A stretch of DNA of 64,000 nucleotides from Variovorax sp. J22G73 (GCF_030317035.1 NZ_JASZYK010000001.1:496001-560000), one strand, 5' to 3'; counted from the stretch's first letter, positions 48,790 to 58,551 are shown. The notes: generated from the letters alone by a model not told the origin. A program made the numbers and translations.

Positions 48790-51700
48790 TTACTTCGCCG
48801 CCTCCACCTTCACGCGCGCATTGGGCGCCTCGCCGAACATCTCCGGCGCGTACATCGCCTCGACGCGGCTCGGCGGCAGCGCGAAGTCGCCGACGTTGTT
48901 CAGGCGCACGGTGTATTCCATCTTCACCACGCCCTTGGGCAGGTACTCGTAGTAGCTGCGGAAGGCCTCGAAGCTGCGTTCCTCGAAAGCCGGCCAGCCG
49001 GCGCCGCTCTTCTTCTCGCCCTGCGTGGCGATCTGCGAGTCGCGGCCCAGGCCGCTGCCCAGGATGGTGGCGCCGCCCGGCACCGGGTCGCTGATGACCA
49101 CCCAGGTCATGTCGGCGCTGGCGTTCACCTCCAGCGTCACGCGCAGCACGTCGCCGCGCGTGTACTTGCCGGCGGTGGCCTGCTCGACCGGGGTGATGGT
49201 CTTCTTGATGGCGTAGCCCGCCGCGAAAGGCGCCTTCAGCTGCACCGCGGCAATGGACTGCAACGTGAGCCACGGCTTGCCGGTGCCTTGCTGCGTGACC
49301 AGCAGCGTGTCGCGCACCGGGGCGCCCGACGAAGACGCCGCCCACGGCAGGAACATCGTGTTGTTCTTCAGGTTGCCCGGCGAGGCGGGCGCGCCGAAGA
49401 AGGTGGTCTGGTTGGGCGCGCCGGCGGCGTCGCTGGTCTTCACGCGCTCCACCTTGCTCCAGTCGACCTGCGCCTTCACCGCGCCCAGCGTGGCGGCGGT
49501 GATGCCGGTGACCGGCGTGCTCTCGAACACCTTGCTGAATTTCTCCAGCGCCAGCCCGCCCCACAGGTTGGCGGTGGTGGTGTGCCAGGCGCCGTTCTGC
49601 TGGCGGCCGATGAAGCCGTTGGCGAGCTTGCCGATGTCGTCCTTCCAGGCAGGGTCGTCCATCACGCTGAGCAGCAGGCGGGCGGTGTTGACGTCGCCGT
49701 TGGTCATCAGCCACCACCAGTAGTCGTTTTGCTCGGTGCTGAAGATGAGCTTGGTGCCCTGGTACGACAGGCGCGCCTTGAGCACGTTGTTGGCCTCGTC
49801 CAGGCGCTGCTGGCGCTGCGGCACGTCGTTCACGCGCTTCAAAATGTTCAGCCAGTCGATCACCGCGCTGGTGGGCCACTGGTTGGGCGCGATGGTGATG
49901 CTGCCCAGCATGCTGCCCCTGGCCTTGCCGTAGCGCGACAGCGCTTCCAGCGCGGCGAGCTTGCGCACGTCCAGGTCCTTGCGCGGGCTCCAGAACTCGC
50001 GCGTGATGCGCCCTTCGACGAAGGCGATCAGGCCCGACTCCATGGGCGCGCGCACGTCGTCGGCCAGCGCGAAGGCGGGGTCGAGGGCGCTGGCTTCGCT
50101 GGTGGCCGCGAGCAGGTACGAGGTGAGGATGTCGCTGCCGCGGTTGGCCTCGCCGTCGCGCGGCGGGAAGTAGTTGGCCAGGCCGTCGCTGTCCAGGTAG
50201 GTGGGCAGCGTGGCCAGCACGCCTTGCCACATCTTGGCGTCGCGCAGGCCGACCGACTTGCTGGTCTTCTGCTCGAGGCAGATGAACGGGTAGTTGGCGA
50301 ACCAGTCGCGCACGCCCGGCAGGCCTTCGCCCAGCTTGGGTTGCAGCGACATCTTCAGGCCGCCGCGGCCGGGGAGGGCGTCGGCCGGAGGTGCCACGTC
50401 GAGCGTGAACGGCCCGTCGACCTGCACCAGCGTGGCCTGCTGCACCGTGAGCGGCACCGACGGCACGATGCGCTGGCGCACCTTGAGCGCGTCGCGTGCG
50501 CCGCCCACGGTGTCCTTGGCCTCGATTTCCCACAGGATGGCCTCGGCGCGCGTCTGCGCGAGCTGCGCGGGCGCGGTCACGGTCCATGCCACTTCACGCG
50601 CCTCGCCGGCGGGGATGTCCACCGTCTGCGGCTCCAGCGTGAGCAGGGTGGCGCGCGGCGTGGCCTCGACCTTCATCGGCTTCTGCGTGGTGTTGCGCAG
50701 CGTGATCTGGGCGCGGAACTGGTCGTCCTCGCGCACCAGCGGCGGCAGGCCGCTGATGATCTGCAGATCTTGCGTGGCCTGGATGCTGGTCTGCCCGGTG
50801 CCGAACAGGTTGGCGCCCGAATCGGCCACGGCCACGATCTTGAAGGTGGTGAGCGCGTCGTTCAGCGGCACCGTCACCACGGCCTGGCCGTTGGCGTCGA
50901 GCACCACCTTCGGGTTCCACAGCAGCAAGGTGTCGAGCAGCTCGCGCGTCTGGCCCTTGCCGCCGCCGCCGCCCGCGGGCACGGCCTTGCGCCCGTAGTG
51001 GCGCCGGCCGACGATTTCCATCTGCGCGGTCGAGGTGCTCACGCCCCAGCTGCGGCGTTGCAGCATGGCGTTCAGCAGCGCCCAGCTGTCGTTGGGCATC
51101 AGCTCCAGCAGGGCCTGGTCGACCGCGGCCAGCGCCACTTCGGCGCCGGCGGCGGGCTTGCCGTCGGGCAGCTTGGCGGTGATGGTCACCTGCGCCTTGC
51201 TGCGGATCGGGTAGCTGGGCTTGTCGCTGGTGACGCTCACGTCGAGCTGGTGCGCCTGCGTGCCGACGCGGATCTCGGCCATGCCGAGGCGATAGGCGGG
51301 CTTGCTCAGGTCGACCATGGCGGTCGGCGCCACGTATTCCTTGCCTTCGTACCAGAAGGCCGTCCACCACTCGCGCGGCGACTTGAAGCCCCAGGTGAAG
51401 AAGCTGTACCACGGCACCTCGCGCAGCCGGCCGCGCAGCGCGAGCACGCTCACGTAGGCGTTGGGGCCCCACTCGGGCTTGACCTGCAGGGTGACGGTCG
51501 GGTCCTTGCCGTCGAGCTGCACCACGTGCGTCTCGATGATGCCTTCGCGTTCCACCGCCACCAGCGCGGTGGCGAAGCGGAAGGGGCTGCGCACCTGGAA
51601 CTTGGCGACCTCGCCGGGCTGGTAGCTCTTTTTCTCGGGCAGCACGTCGATGCGGTCGTTGTCCTCGCCGCCGAACCACAGCTCGCCCTGCTTGGTGACG

Positions 51701-54700
51701 TACACCGAGCTCACGGCCTTGGCGTCGCGCCCGTCGCTGTCGGTGGCGCTGGCGATGAGTTCGACCTCGCCGGCCTCCTTCAGCTCCGACTCGCACAGCA
51801 GCAGCCCGCGCGCGTCGCTCTTGCCGCTGCACACGGTGCCGATGTCCTTGGTCTCGGTCTTGTTGTCGTAGGTGTAGAAGCCGCCCACCATGCGCTTGCG
51901 GCTGCTGGTGGTGATGCGCGCCACGGCGCGCACGTTGAGCGTCACGTTGGCCTGGGGCTTGCCCGAGAGGTCGAGCGCCAGCGCCTGGAACTTGAGCTTC
52001 TGGCTGGTGGAGACCCAGCCTTCGGTCTTGATGCCCGCGATGACCGATGCCGGCCACAGCGTCTGCGTGCTGCGAATGGTCTGCACCTCGCCGTTCGGGT
52101 CGGCGTAGGTGGCCTCCAGCAGCAGCTCGCGCGCCGACTTGACCTTGGGCACCTTGTCGATGGTGAGCTTGCCGGCGCCGTCCTTGTTCAGCGTGACGGG
52201 CAGCTTGTCGGCGATCACGCGGGTGTCGTTCACGCTGTTGAGGTCTTCCTCGCCGGCGTTGGAGTCGGACGCGGGGGAGGCGGCTTCGCTGCCGTCGCCC
52301 TGCGTGGCGCGCGGCGGGTTGAAGCTGAAGGCGTCGTAGTCGGAAAAGCTCAGCGCCTTGCCACGCACCATGGCCGACACGCGCACCGGCAGGTTGGCGG
52401 CGCCGCCGCCGGCCACGTAGTTGATCTGCACGTCGGTCGGCACGCTCGTGGCGGCGACCAGCGGCTTCTTGTCGGTGGGCGCGATGCGGCCTTCGAGCAC
52501 GGGCAGGCGGAATTCCTCGACGCGGAACATGCCGGTGCTGAAGCTGCGGCTGTAGCCGCCTTCTTCACCGTCGCTGTCGTTGTCGCCGTCGCCGTTGGCG
52601 TCCTTGCCGGCGCCGGTGCGCAGCATCACCTCGTACACGCCGAGCTTGGCGGCCGGCGGAATGGCAAAGCTGTTCTCCGCGCTCAGGCCGCCGGTGGCGG
52701 TCTTGCGCCAGGTGAGCGGCTGCGTGAAGCGCTGGCCGCTGCCGGTGTGGGTGATGACGAGCGTGTCGGGGCGCTTCTCGGGCAGGCCGAAACCCTTGCT
52801 GGTCTGCGTGCGGATCAGGCTCTTCATCGACACCGTTTCACCGGCGCGCAGCAGCGTGCGGTCGAAGATGGTGTGGGCGATGCGGTCGGGCTCGGGCTGC
52901 AGGTTGGTGGGCACGTTGAAGCGCCAGGGCTCGATGCCGCGCTGCCAGTCGCTCCAGGTGAAGGCGAGGTCTTCCACGCCCTTTTCGTCCTTGGCGCGGG
53001 CGCTGACGAACCAGGCGCCCTGCTCGTATTCGTTCGGGCCGTTGCACGTGGGCGCCTGCGGCGAAATGCCGTTGAGCATCACGATGCCGTTGGCGTCGGT
53101 GGTGCCGGTGGCCACGGCCTTGCCGTCGCAGCCGGACACGCGCACTTCGGCGCCGGCCACGACCTTGCCCTTGTCGAGCGAGGTGACCCAGGCCATCGAG
53201 TTCTCGCGGCCCAGCTTGAAGTGCACGGCCAGGTTGGTGGCCAGCGCGGTGGTGCGCACGTACATCGTGCGGCCGGCGTTGTAGCGCTCGTCGAGCAGCG
53301 CCTCGCCCAGCTTCTGCGAGGCGATTTCGAGCACATGGAAGCCCGGCGTCAGCGGGATGCCGATGACTTCGAAGGGGCGCGGATCGCCCGCGTCCGACTT
53401 GGGCATGTCCAGCGCCTTCACGCCCGGCTGGCCGGCCAGCAGCGACAGCATGCGGGTCTGCACGTTGTTGCGGTCGTCCTTGTCGATGACCGGGGGCAGC
53501 GGGCCCTTCACGTCCTTGCGCGCCTGCTCGCGCAAGATGGTGTAGCTGTCGTAGCGGCGCACCTTGCGGAACCACGCGATGATTTCCGCGTCGGTCTTCG
53601 GGTTCATGTCGCTCACCTTGCCGGGCGTGAGCGCGTTCACCATCAGCTGCGGCTCCACGCGTCGCACGGTGACCGGCATCATGGCCGGGGTGTCGGGCTC
53701 GGCCAGGCGCTCGACCACGCCGAAGGGCGAGGCGGCGAACTTGGCCAGCGGCGGCATCATGCCCGTGGCCACCTTCAGCGGAAAGCTGCCGGGCGAGGCC
53801 AGCGGGCGGCCCGAGGCGTCTTCGAATTTGGAGGGCAGCTCGATGCTGAACTGCGTGCTCTCGGCCAGCGGCGGGCCGAAGTACACGTCGTTGACCACGT
53901 CGTCGTCGCTCTGCGTGCCGCCGCCGTCGGACAGCTGGGCCTTGACGGTCTTGTCCCCGCCCTTGAGCTCGATCTGCGCGGCCAGCTTGCGCGTGACCGG
54001 CGCGTTGAAGTTCAGCTGCATCGGGCGCAGCGGCAGGCAGGCGGCCTGAGCGTTCTCGCGCTCGCAGGTGAACGACACGGCAAACGGTTCGCGCACCTGG
54101 AATTCGAGACGGCGTTCCACGTTGTTGGCCACGCCCGAGGGTGTTGCGACGCCCTTGCCGTACACCACCTGCACCTTGGCGCCCGGCGTGAGCGTGCGGT
54201 TGCACTGCAGCGTGACGAAGCGCAGCGGGTCTTTCTCGGCGGCCTTGTCGCGGCCGAAGGCCTTGAGCAGCCCCGCGCGCTGGTCGCCGTCGAGCAGCTT
54301 CACCGGAATGCGTTCGCCCACGCCGTCGGCCGCGCACCACACGTTCTGGCGCACGCTGTCGAGCGTGGCCGCGCCGTTGAGCTCGAGCATGAACATCTGC
54401 TGCTCGTCGATGCGGCTGTAGCTGCCCGGCATGTAGTTGCGCACGAAGGGGCCGCCGGTGTTGAACTGGTAGCGCTCGGGCCCGGTCAGCTCGCCGCCGG
54501 CGCTGGGCTTGAAGGTGGGAACGCGCGTGACCGTGCAGCGCACGCCGGGCGGCAGGTCGTTCTCGAAGTCGTAGACCCAGGCCTTGGCGTCGGTCCAGCG
54601 GCCGGTGCCCTTGCCGGCCTGCGCGTCGGAGCAGCTCACCGTGAGCGGGGCGGGCGCCTTGGGGTCGCCGAAGTTGACGGCGGCCTGGTCGAACTTGGCG

Positions 54701-54822
54701 ACGATCTGGCGCACCCGCGCCACCTCGCCCTGCGGGCTCAAACTGGTGATCTGAAGGGCAAAGCTCGGGCCGGCCAGCAGCACGCCGGCGGCAAAGAGCC
54801 ATGTGGGAACGAAACGGGTCAC
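48790..54822 (-). CDS. Bacterial alpha-2-macroglobulin with thioester motif
   Basis: The 2010-residue protein has a signal peptide (MTRFVPTWLFAAGVLLAGPS, cleaved near SFA-LQ) but no lipobox Cys, so it is predicted soluble in the periplasm. It has the A2M layout: several macroglobulin domains, a bait-like region, then the thioester motif CLEQ (Cys1515-Gln1518, in YPFICLEQKTSK) followed by an alpha/alpha-toroid. Such proteins trap proteases. In E. coli the thioester-bearing YfhM is a lipoprotein encoded beside pbpC; here pbpC lies 11 kb away. It covers 6 kb alone on its strand. Confidence 0.92.
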   Translation of the reverse strand: MTRFVPTWLFAAGVLLAGPSFALQITSLSPQGEVARVRQIVAKFDQAAVNFGDPKAPAPLTVSCSDAQAGKGTGRWTDAKAWVYDFENDLPPGVRCTVTRVPTFKPSAGGELTGPERYQFNTGGPFVRNYMPGSYSRIDEQQMFMLELNGAATLDSVRQNVWCAADGVGERIPVKLLDGDQRAGLLKAFGRDKAAEKDPLRFVTLQCNRTLTPGAKVQVVYGKGVATPSGVANNVERRLEFQVREPFAVSFTCERENAQAACLPLRPMQLNFNAPVTRKLAAQIELKGGDKTVKAQLSDGGGTQSDDDVVNDVYFGPPLAESTQFSIELPSKFEDASGRPLASPGSFPLKVATGMMPPLAKFAASPFGVVERLAEPDTPAMMPVTVRRVEPQLMVNALTPGKVSDMNPKTDAEIIAWFRKVRRYDSYTILREQARKDVKGPLPPVIDKDDRNNVQTRMLSLLAGQPGVKALDMPKSDAGDPRPFEVIGIPLTPGFHVLEIASQKLGEALLDERYNAGRTMYVRTTALATNLAVHFKLGRENSMAWVTSLDKGKVVAGAEVRVSGCDGKAVATGTTDANGIVMLNGISPQAPTCNGPNEYEQGAWFVSARAKDEKGVEDLAFTWSDWQRGIEPWRFNVPTNLQPEPDRIAHTIFDRTLLRAGETVSMKSLIRTQTSKGFGLPEKRPDTLVITHTGSGQRFTQPLTWRKTATGGLSAENSFAIPPAAKLGVYEVMLRTGAGKDANGDGDNDSDGEEGGYSRSFSTGMFRVEEFRLPVLEGRIAPTDKKPLVAATSVPTDVQINYVAGGGAANLPVRVSAMVRGKALSFSDYDAFSFNPPRATQGDGSEAASPASDSNAGEEDLNSVNDTRVIADKLPVTLNKDGAGKLTIDKVPKVKSARELLLEATYADPNGEVQTIRSTQTLWPASVIAGIKTEGWVSTSQKLKFQALALDLSGKPQANVTLNVRAVARITTSSRKRMVGGFYTYDNKTETKDIGTVCSGKSDARGLLLCESELKEAGEVELIASATDSDGRDAKAVSSVYVTKQGELWFGGEDNDRIDVLPEKKSYQPGEVAKFQVRSPFRFATALVAVEREGIIETHVVQLDGKDPTVTLQVKPEWGPNAYVSVLALRGRLREVPWYSFFTWGFKSPREWWTAFWYEGKEYVAPTAMVDLSKPAYRLGMAEIRVGTQAHQLDVSVTSDKPSYPIRSKAQVTITAKLPDGKPAAGAEVALAAVDQALLELMPNDSWALLNAMLQRRSWGVSTSTAQMEIVGRRHYGRKAVPAGGGGGKGQTRELLDTLLLWNPKVVLDANGQAVVTVPLNDALTTFKIVAVADSGANLFGTGQTSIQATQDLQIISGLPPLVREDDQFRAQITLRNTTQKPMKVEATPRATLLTLEPQTVDIPAGEAREVAWTVTAPAQLAQTRAEAILWEIEAKDTVGGARDALKVRQRIVPSVPLTVQQATLVQVDGPFTLDVAPPADALPGRGGLKMSLQPKLGEGLPGVRDWFANYPFICLEQKTSKSVGLRDAKMWQGVLATLPTYLDSDGLANYFPPRDGEANRGSDILTSYLLAATSEASALDPAFALADDVRAPMESGLIAFVEGRITREFWSPRKDLDVRKLAALEALSRYGKARGSMLGSITIAPNQWPTSAVIDWLNILKRVNDVPQRQQRLDEANNVLKARLSYQGTKLIFSTEQNDYWWWLMTNGDVNTARLLLSVMDDPAWKDDIGKLANGFIGRQQNGAWHTTTANLWGGLALEKFSKVFESTPVTGITAATLGAVKAQVDWSKVERVKTSDAAGAPNQTTFFGAPASPGNLKNNTMFLPWAASSSGAPVRDTLLVTQQGTGKPWLTLQSIAAVQLKAPFAAGYAIKKTITPVEQATAGKYTRGDVLRVTLEVNASADMTWVVISDPVPGGATILGSGLGRDSQIATQGEKKSGAGWPAFEERSFEAFRSYYEYLPKGVVKMEYTVRLNNVGDFALPPSRVEAMYAPEMFGEAPNARVKVEAAK

Positions 54823-54931
54823 GGGAACTCCTCCTTGGGGCAGCGCGCAGCGTAGCCGATTTGCACGTCAATTCGACAGTGCCAAGGGTCATATGTCGCC
54901 GTGCGGCGAGCCGGGCGTACGCCACTCTTCT

Positions 54932-54937
54932 TACAAT
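54932..54937 (+). promoter_or_regulatory. Candidate -10 element for opgC
   Basis: TACAAT (54932-54937) matches TATAAT at 5 of 6 bases and lies in the 170-base gap between the divergent A2M and OpgC genes. Transcription would start near 54944, leaving a 50-base leader. No good -35 was found. Confidence 0.35.
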
Positions 54938-54992
54938 CGGGGGCTGTCTTGCGTGTGCCGCGCGGACCGCCACCAAGACCTCGCCGCCACCG

Positions 54993-56135
54993 ATGAAACG
55001 CTACTGGGAAATAGACGCCTTGCGCGGGCTGATGCTCGTGCTGATGACCGTCACCCACCTGCCCACGCGGCTGACCGACCCGCTGGGCCAGCCCTTCGGT
55101 TTTGTCTCCGCCGCCGAAGGCTTCGTGCTGCTGTCGGCCTTCGTGGCGGGGCTGGTGTACAGCCGCATCGGCTTCGCGCGCGGGGTCGACTCGATGCGCC
55201 AGGCCTTCTGGCGGCGCGTGGTGAAGGTGTACCTCTGCCAGGCGGCCATCCTGCTGTTCCTGTTCACGGTGATCGCGGCGGTGGGCCTGCACATCGACCA
55301 GCCGGCGGTGAAGAACCTGGTGTCCTACTACCTGGCCGAGCCGCGCGACGGCTTCCTGTTCGGGCTGCTGCTGGTCTACGAGCCCGCGCTGCTGGACATC
55401 TTGCCGATGTACATCTTTTTCATGCTGTTGAGCCCCTGGGTGCTGGCCTTTGCCATGCGCCACGGCTGGACCTGGGTGATGGTGGCGAGCGCCGTCGTGT
55501 GGGGAGCGGCGCAGTTCGGCCTGAGCGAGTGGGTCTACGGGCTGGCCGTGCACTACCTGGGCGTGCCGGTGCCGTTCCACGAGATGGGCGCGTTCAACAC
55601 CTACGCCTGGCAGTTTTTATGGTTCTCGGGGCTGTGCATCGGCGCGACGCGCAGCGGGCCCGACGCGAAGCCGCTGCGCTTTCCGCCATGGCTGCTGGCG
55701 CTGGCCGCGGGCATTGCGCTGTACGGCCTGTACTGGCGCCACCACGGCATCAACGGGCAGGCGCCTTTCGGTGGCGACGTGGAACTGAACCTGCTTTTCG
55801 ACAAGTGGCAGCTCGGCCCGTTGCGGCTGGTGAACCTGGTGGCGCTGGGCATCGTGGCGGTGCGCTTCGGCCCGTGGCTGATGCGCCGCATTCCGCGGCT
55901 GCGCTGGCTGGAGGCGATGGGCTCGGCCTCGTTGCCGGTGTTCTGCGCGCACCTGGTGGCGGTGCTGCTGGTACTGGCCTTCTATGGCGACAGCCAGACG
56001 GCGCGGCCCTGGTGGGGCGACGCGCTGCTGCTGGTGGCGGTGTTCGCGGGGATGTACTTCGTGGCGCGGTTCACGCGCGGGGCCGATGTGCCGCCGCCGG
56101 CGGACGACGTGCCGACGGAACCTGCAAGAGCTTGA
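54993..56135 (+). CDS. opgC: OpgC-family membrane acyltransferase (succinyltransferase-like)
   Basis: The 380-residue protein begins MKRYWEIDALRGLMLVLMTV. It matches the OpgC family: THLPTRLTDPLGQPFGFVSA, AEGFVLLSAFVAGLVYSRIG, ILPMYIFFMLLSPWVLAFAM, and ASLPVFCAHLVAVLLVLAFY. About ten membrane helices are expected. OpgC members add succinyl groups to periplasmic glucans. No opgG/opgH/opgD gene is present in the window, so the glucan link is by family only. The gene reads rightward, convergent with the SGNH hydrolase gene. Confidence 0.88.
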   Translation: MKRYWEIDALRGLMLVLMTVTHLPTRLTDPLGQPFGFVSAAEGFVLLSAFVAGLVYSRIGFARGVDSMRQAFWRRVVKVYLCQAAILLFLFTVIAAVGLHIDQPAVKNLVSYYLAEPRDGFLFGLLLVYEPALLDILPMYIFFMLLSPWVLAFAMRHGWTWVMVASAVVWGAAQFGLSEWVYGLAVHYLGVPVPFHEMGAFNTYAWQFLWFSGLCIGATRSGPDAKPLRFPPWLLALAAGIALYGLYWRHHGINGQAPFGGDVELNLLFDKWQLGPLRLVNLVALGIVAVRFGPWLMRRIPRLRWLEAMGSASLPVFCAHLVAVLLVLAFYGDSQTARPWWGDALLLVAVFAGMYFVARFTRGADVPPPADDVPTEPARA

Positions 56136-56139
56136 GCTT

Positions 56140-56169
56140 GAGCTTGAGCCTGAACGCAGGCTCGAGCTC
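56140..56169. terminator. Hairpin between convergent opgC and SGNH genes
   Basis: GAGCTTGAGCCTG (56140-56152) pairs with CAGGCTCGAGCTC (56157-56169) around AACG, a 13-bp stem with one G-T wobble. It starts 4 bases after the opgC stop. The left arm is part of a GAGCTT tandem repeat. No T-tract follows, so it is only terminator-like. Confidence 0.5.
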
Positions 56170-56186
56170 GGCCCGGCCCGGCCCCG

Positions 56187-56966
56187 TCAGGGCAGCGAGG
56201 CCGTCGGTGCCGGCGCGATGCTCGGCAGGTGCGGCGCGATCACCGCGTGCCACAGCCGGTAGCCTTCGTCGGTCATGTGCAGCTTGTCGCCACGGAACAG
56301 CTCCATGCGCGGGCGGCCGTCGGCACCGAGCATGGGCGTGTAGATGTCGATGTACTCGCTGTTGGGCAGCAGGTTGAGGTAGGCCGACACCACGTGGTTG
56401 GTCTCGCGGATCTGCGGCAGCAGCTGCTCGCGCGAGGGGCTCGGCTTGACCGACACGAAGCTGATGCGCGTGTCGGGCAGCTCGGCGCGCACCGCGTTGG
56501 CAAAGCGCGCGAAGCTGTCGAGCACCTGCAGCGGCGTGCGGCCTTCGGCCAGGTCGTTGTCGCCCGCGTACACCACCACTTGGCGCGGCTTGTAGCGCAC
56601 CACGAGGTCGCGCGCGAACAGGCTGCAGTCGTTCAGCGTGGAGCCGCCGAAGCCGCGGTTGACCACGCCGCCGGGCACGCGTGGAAAGTCTTGCTGCAGG
56701 CGCGTCCACATGCGCACCGTGGAGCTGCCGACGAACACCACGCCGCCGGGCGATGGAAAGCGCTCCTGGTCGGCGCGCGCGAAGGCGGCCAGCTCGTTGT
56801 GCCAGCGCTCCTTGGCGGCGAGGTAGTCGCGGGCGAGGGCGGCCTCGGCGGCGGCCGTCTCGGCTTCCTGCGGAAAAAAGGAGGAAGACTGCGCGTGCGC
56901 GCCGAGCGCTGCGGTGAGCAGCGCGAGGGCAGCGACCTTGGAGAGCGCGGCGAACGCGGTTTTCAT
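56187..56966 (-). CDS. SGNH/GDSL-type hydrolase, secreted
   Basis: The 259-residue protein starts at the ATG giving MKTAFAALSKVAALALLTAA (an ATG 9 bases upstream is possible). A signal peptide ends near AHA-QS. SGNH blocks are visible: VFVGSSTVRMW (nucleophile Ser), GFGGSTLNDC (Gly), YAGDNDLAEG (Asn) and GDKLHMTDEGYRLWHAV (Asp, His). It is an esterase/lipase-type hydrolase of the envelope with unknown substrate. Its gene lies downstream of the sigma/anti-sigma pair on the same strand (102-base gap). Confidence 0.88.
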   Translation of the reverse strand: MKTAFAALSKVAALALLTAALGAHAQSSSFFPQEAETAAAEAALARDYLAAKERWHNELAAFARADQERFPSPGGVVFVGSSTVRMWTRLQQDFPRVPGGVVNRGFGGSTLNDCSLFARDLVVRYKPRQVVVYAGDNDLAEGRTPLQVLDSFARFANAVRAELPDTRISFVSVKPSPSREQLLPQIRETNHVVSAYLNLLPNSEYIDIYTPMLGADGRPRMELFRGDKLHMTDEGYRLWHAVIAPHLPSIAPAPTASLP

Positions 56967-57068
56967 CGAAGGCATCGAGCGGATCGACCGGATCGAAAGT
57001 GGCGAAAAGGCGAAGGACAAGGCGGGTTTCTCTCACGGCGCCTCGCGGCGCCGTGGCGGCATGAAAGC

Positions 57069-57830
57069 CTAGATTGTCTTCTCGATGAGGGCGCCCTTGA
57101 ACACGACCGGGCCTTTGGGCCCGCTGCCCGGCGGCACGCCGCCCTTGGCTTCGAGCGTGACGGCCAGGGTCGGCACGGCCTGCACGTCGGATTGCGAGGC
57201 GGCCAGGCGCAGCGCCGGGGCCTTGTCCATCACGCCGAGCGAGCGCGGCGCGGCGCCGGGCGCCAGGGCCCACAGCTGCAGCGACTTGTCGTCGCCTTCG
57301 CTGTAGCTGCCCACGCGCTGCAGCGACAGCTGCTTCTTCTTCGGGTCGAAGGTCACCAGCATCGAGGCGGCCGACTGATCGTCGGACAGCACGGCCACGT
57401 ACTGCACCACCGGTGCGTTCTGCAGCTGGTCGCGCAGGTTGAGGCCGACCACCACGGCCAGCACGGTGGCCAGCGCGCCGGCGGCCGTGGCGCCGCGCCA
57501 CAACGCCAGGCTGCGCAGCCAGCCGCCGGGTTGCGGCTTGGCGGCATCGCGGGCGTTGGCGGCGTCGCGCTGGCGCTCGATGGCGACCTTCGCCTGCTCG
57601 GCGTCGATCATGTTGCGGATGCGCGTCCACACGGCGGGGTCGGGCACCACCGAGGGTTGCAGCTCGGTCATGCTCGCGAGCCGGCCTTGCCAGACCAGCG
57701 CCGCGGCGCGCACCGGCGCCTGTTCGCGCGCCATGGATTCGAAGCGGCGGCGGGCGCCGCCGCGCAGGGTGCCGAGCGCGTGGCTGGCGGCAAGTATTTC
57801 TAGCAGTTCGGGGTGGGCAGTGAGTTTCAT
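57069..57830 (-). CDS. Anti-sigma factor, RskA-type
   Basis: The 253-residue protein has an N-terminal anti-sigma region (ASHALGTLRGGARRRFESMA), a single membrane span near residues 114-134 (ATAAGALATVLAVVVGLNLR), and an extracytoplasmic RskA-like domain (QYVAVLSDDQSAASMLVTFD, LWALAPGAAPRSLGVMDKAP). It probably holds the ECF sigma factor encoded directly upstream (25-base gap) until an envelope signal causes its proteolysis. Confidence 0.9.
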   Translation of the reverse strand: MKLTAHPELLEILAASHALGTLRGGARRRFESMAREQAPVRAAALVWQGRLASMTELQPSVVPDPAVWTRIRNMIDAEQAKVAIERQRDAANARDAAKPQPGGWLRSLALWRGATAAGALATVLAVVVGLNLRDQLQNAPVVQYVAVLSDDQSAASMLVTFDPKKKQLSLQRVGSYSEGDDKSLQLWALAPGAAPRSLGVMDKAPALRLAASQSDVQAVPTLAVTLEAKGGVPPGSGPKGPVVFKGALIEKTI

Positions 57831-57855
57831 GGCAGGCCTGTCTTCTTCGTCACCC

Positions 57856-58449
57856 TCAAGCGAAGCGTCCCATGCAGACGCGAAGTTTTTCCAGCCCGCG
57901 CCGGATCCATGTCTTGACGGTGCCCAGCGGCAGCTTCAGCTGCTCGGCCAGTTCGCCGTGGCTCATCTCGCGCAGGTAGGCCAGGCTCACCACTTCGCGT
58001 TGCCGGCCCTCGAGCTGGGCCAGGCACTGGTGCAGCGCCCAGGCCTGCTCGCTGGCATCGGCCGTGTCGATCGGGTTGGGGGCGTCCGACTCCATCTGGT
58101 CGGCCATGAGCTCGTCGAATTCCTGGGTCAGCTGCGCCCGGTCGGCGGTGCGCCGGCGCAACAGGTCGAGCGCCCGGCTGCGCACGATCAGCCCCAGCCA
58201 CGCCAGTGGCGGGCTGAGCGAGGAGCGATAGTCGCCGGCGACTCGCCAGACCGTCAAAAAGGCTTCCTGGAGTACGTCCTCGGCCCACTCGCGCTGCCGC
58301 ACGACACGCATCGCCAGGCCCATGAGCTTGGGTGAGGTGCGGTCGTAGAGCTGGCGCAGGGCGGCTTCGTCGCGATGGCCGATCCGGTCGATCAGCGCCA
58401 TCAGTTCGGCGTCGGGGCTGGGTGCAGTCATCCGCGGATTGTCGGGCAT
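57856..58449 (-). CDS. ECF RNA polymerase sigma factor (SigK-like)
   Basis: The 197-residue protein may instead start at a second ATG six codons in. Region 2 has LYDRTSPKLMGLAMRVVRQR and EWAEDVLQEAFLTVWRVAGD; region 4 has LEGRQREVVSLAYLREMSHG ELAEQLKLPLGTVKTWIRRG LEKLRVCM. The linked RskA-type anti-sigma gene follows. It probably directs its own transcription from the GAATCC-N16-CGTATA site upstream. Targets in the window are unproved; the SGNH hydrolase downstream is one candidate. Confidence 0.92.
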   Translation of the reverse strand: MPDNPRMTAPSPDAELMALIDRIGHRDEAALRQLYDRTSPKLMGLAMRVVRQREWAEDVLQEAFLTVWRVAGDYRSSLSPPLAWLGLIVRSRALDLLRRRTADRAQLTQEFDELMADQMESDAPNPIDTADASEQAWALHQCLAQLEGRQREVVSLAYLREMSHGELAEQLKLPLGTVKTWIRRGLEKLRVCMGRFA

Positions 58450-58465
58450 CGGTGCGCATGCCAGA

Positions 58466-58493
58466 TATACGGGCTGTCCCGCCGCCCGGATTC
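58466..58493 (-). promoter_or_regulatory. Candidate ECF-type promoter for the sigma/anti-sigma operon
   Basis: On the minus strand GAATCC (58493-58488), a 16-base spacer and CGTATA (58471-58466) resemble the -35 GGAAC/GAATCC and -10 CGT style used by ECF sigma factors. It lies 17-44 bases upstream of the sigma gene's start. This is a weak prediction consistent with autoregulation. Confidence 0.35.
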
Positions 58494-58522
58494 AAGCCGC
58501 CGGAAGCTCACCTTCAGAAACA

Positions 58523-58551
58523 TTCGCAAACACAAGTTGTAAACGTATACT
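58523..58551 (+). promoter_or_regulatory. Candidate sigma-70 promoter for the 58593 gene
   Basis: TTCGCA (58523-58528), a 17-base spacer and TATACT (58546-58551) form a plausible promoter. The -10 matches 5 of 6. Transcription would start near 58558, 35 bases before the ATG. It lies back to back with the sigma-factor promoter. Confidence 0.55.

Noticed and set aside
48541..54855. Open reading frame of about 2100 codons on the plus strand opposite the alpha-2-macroglobulin gene
   Set aside because: High GC removes stops from the opposite frame; its translation is His/Arg/Val-rich without domains, and the minus-strand reading is a clear A2M protein.
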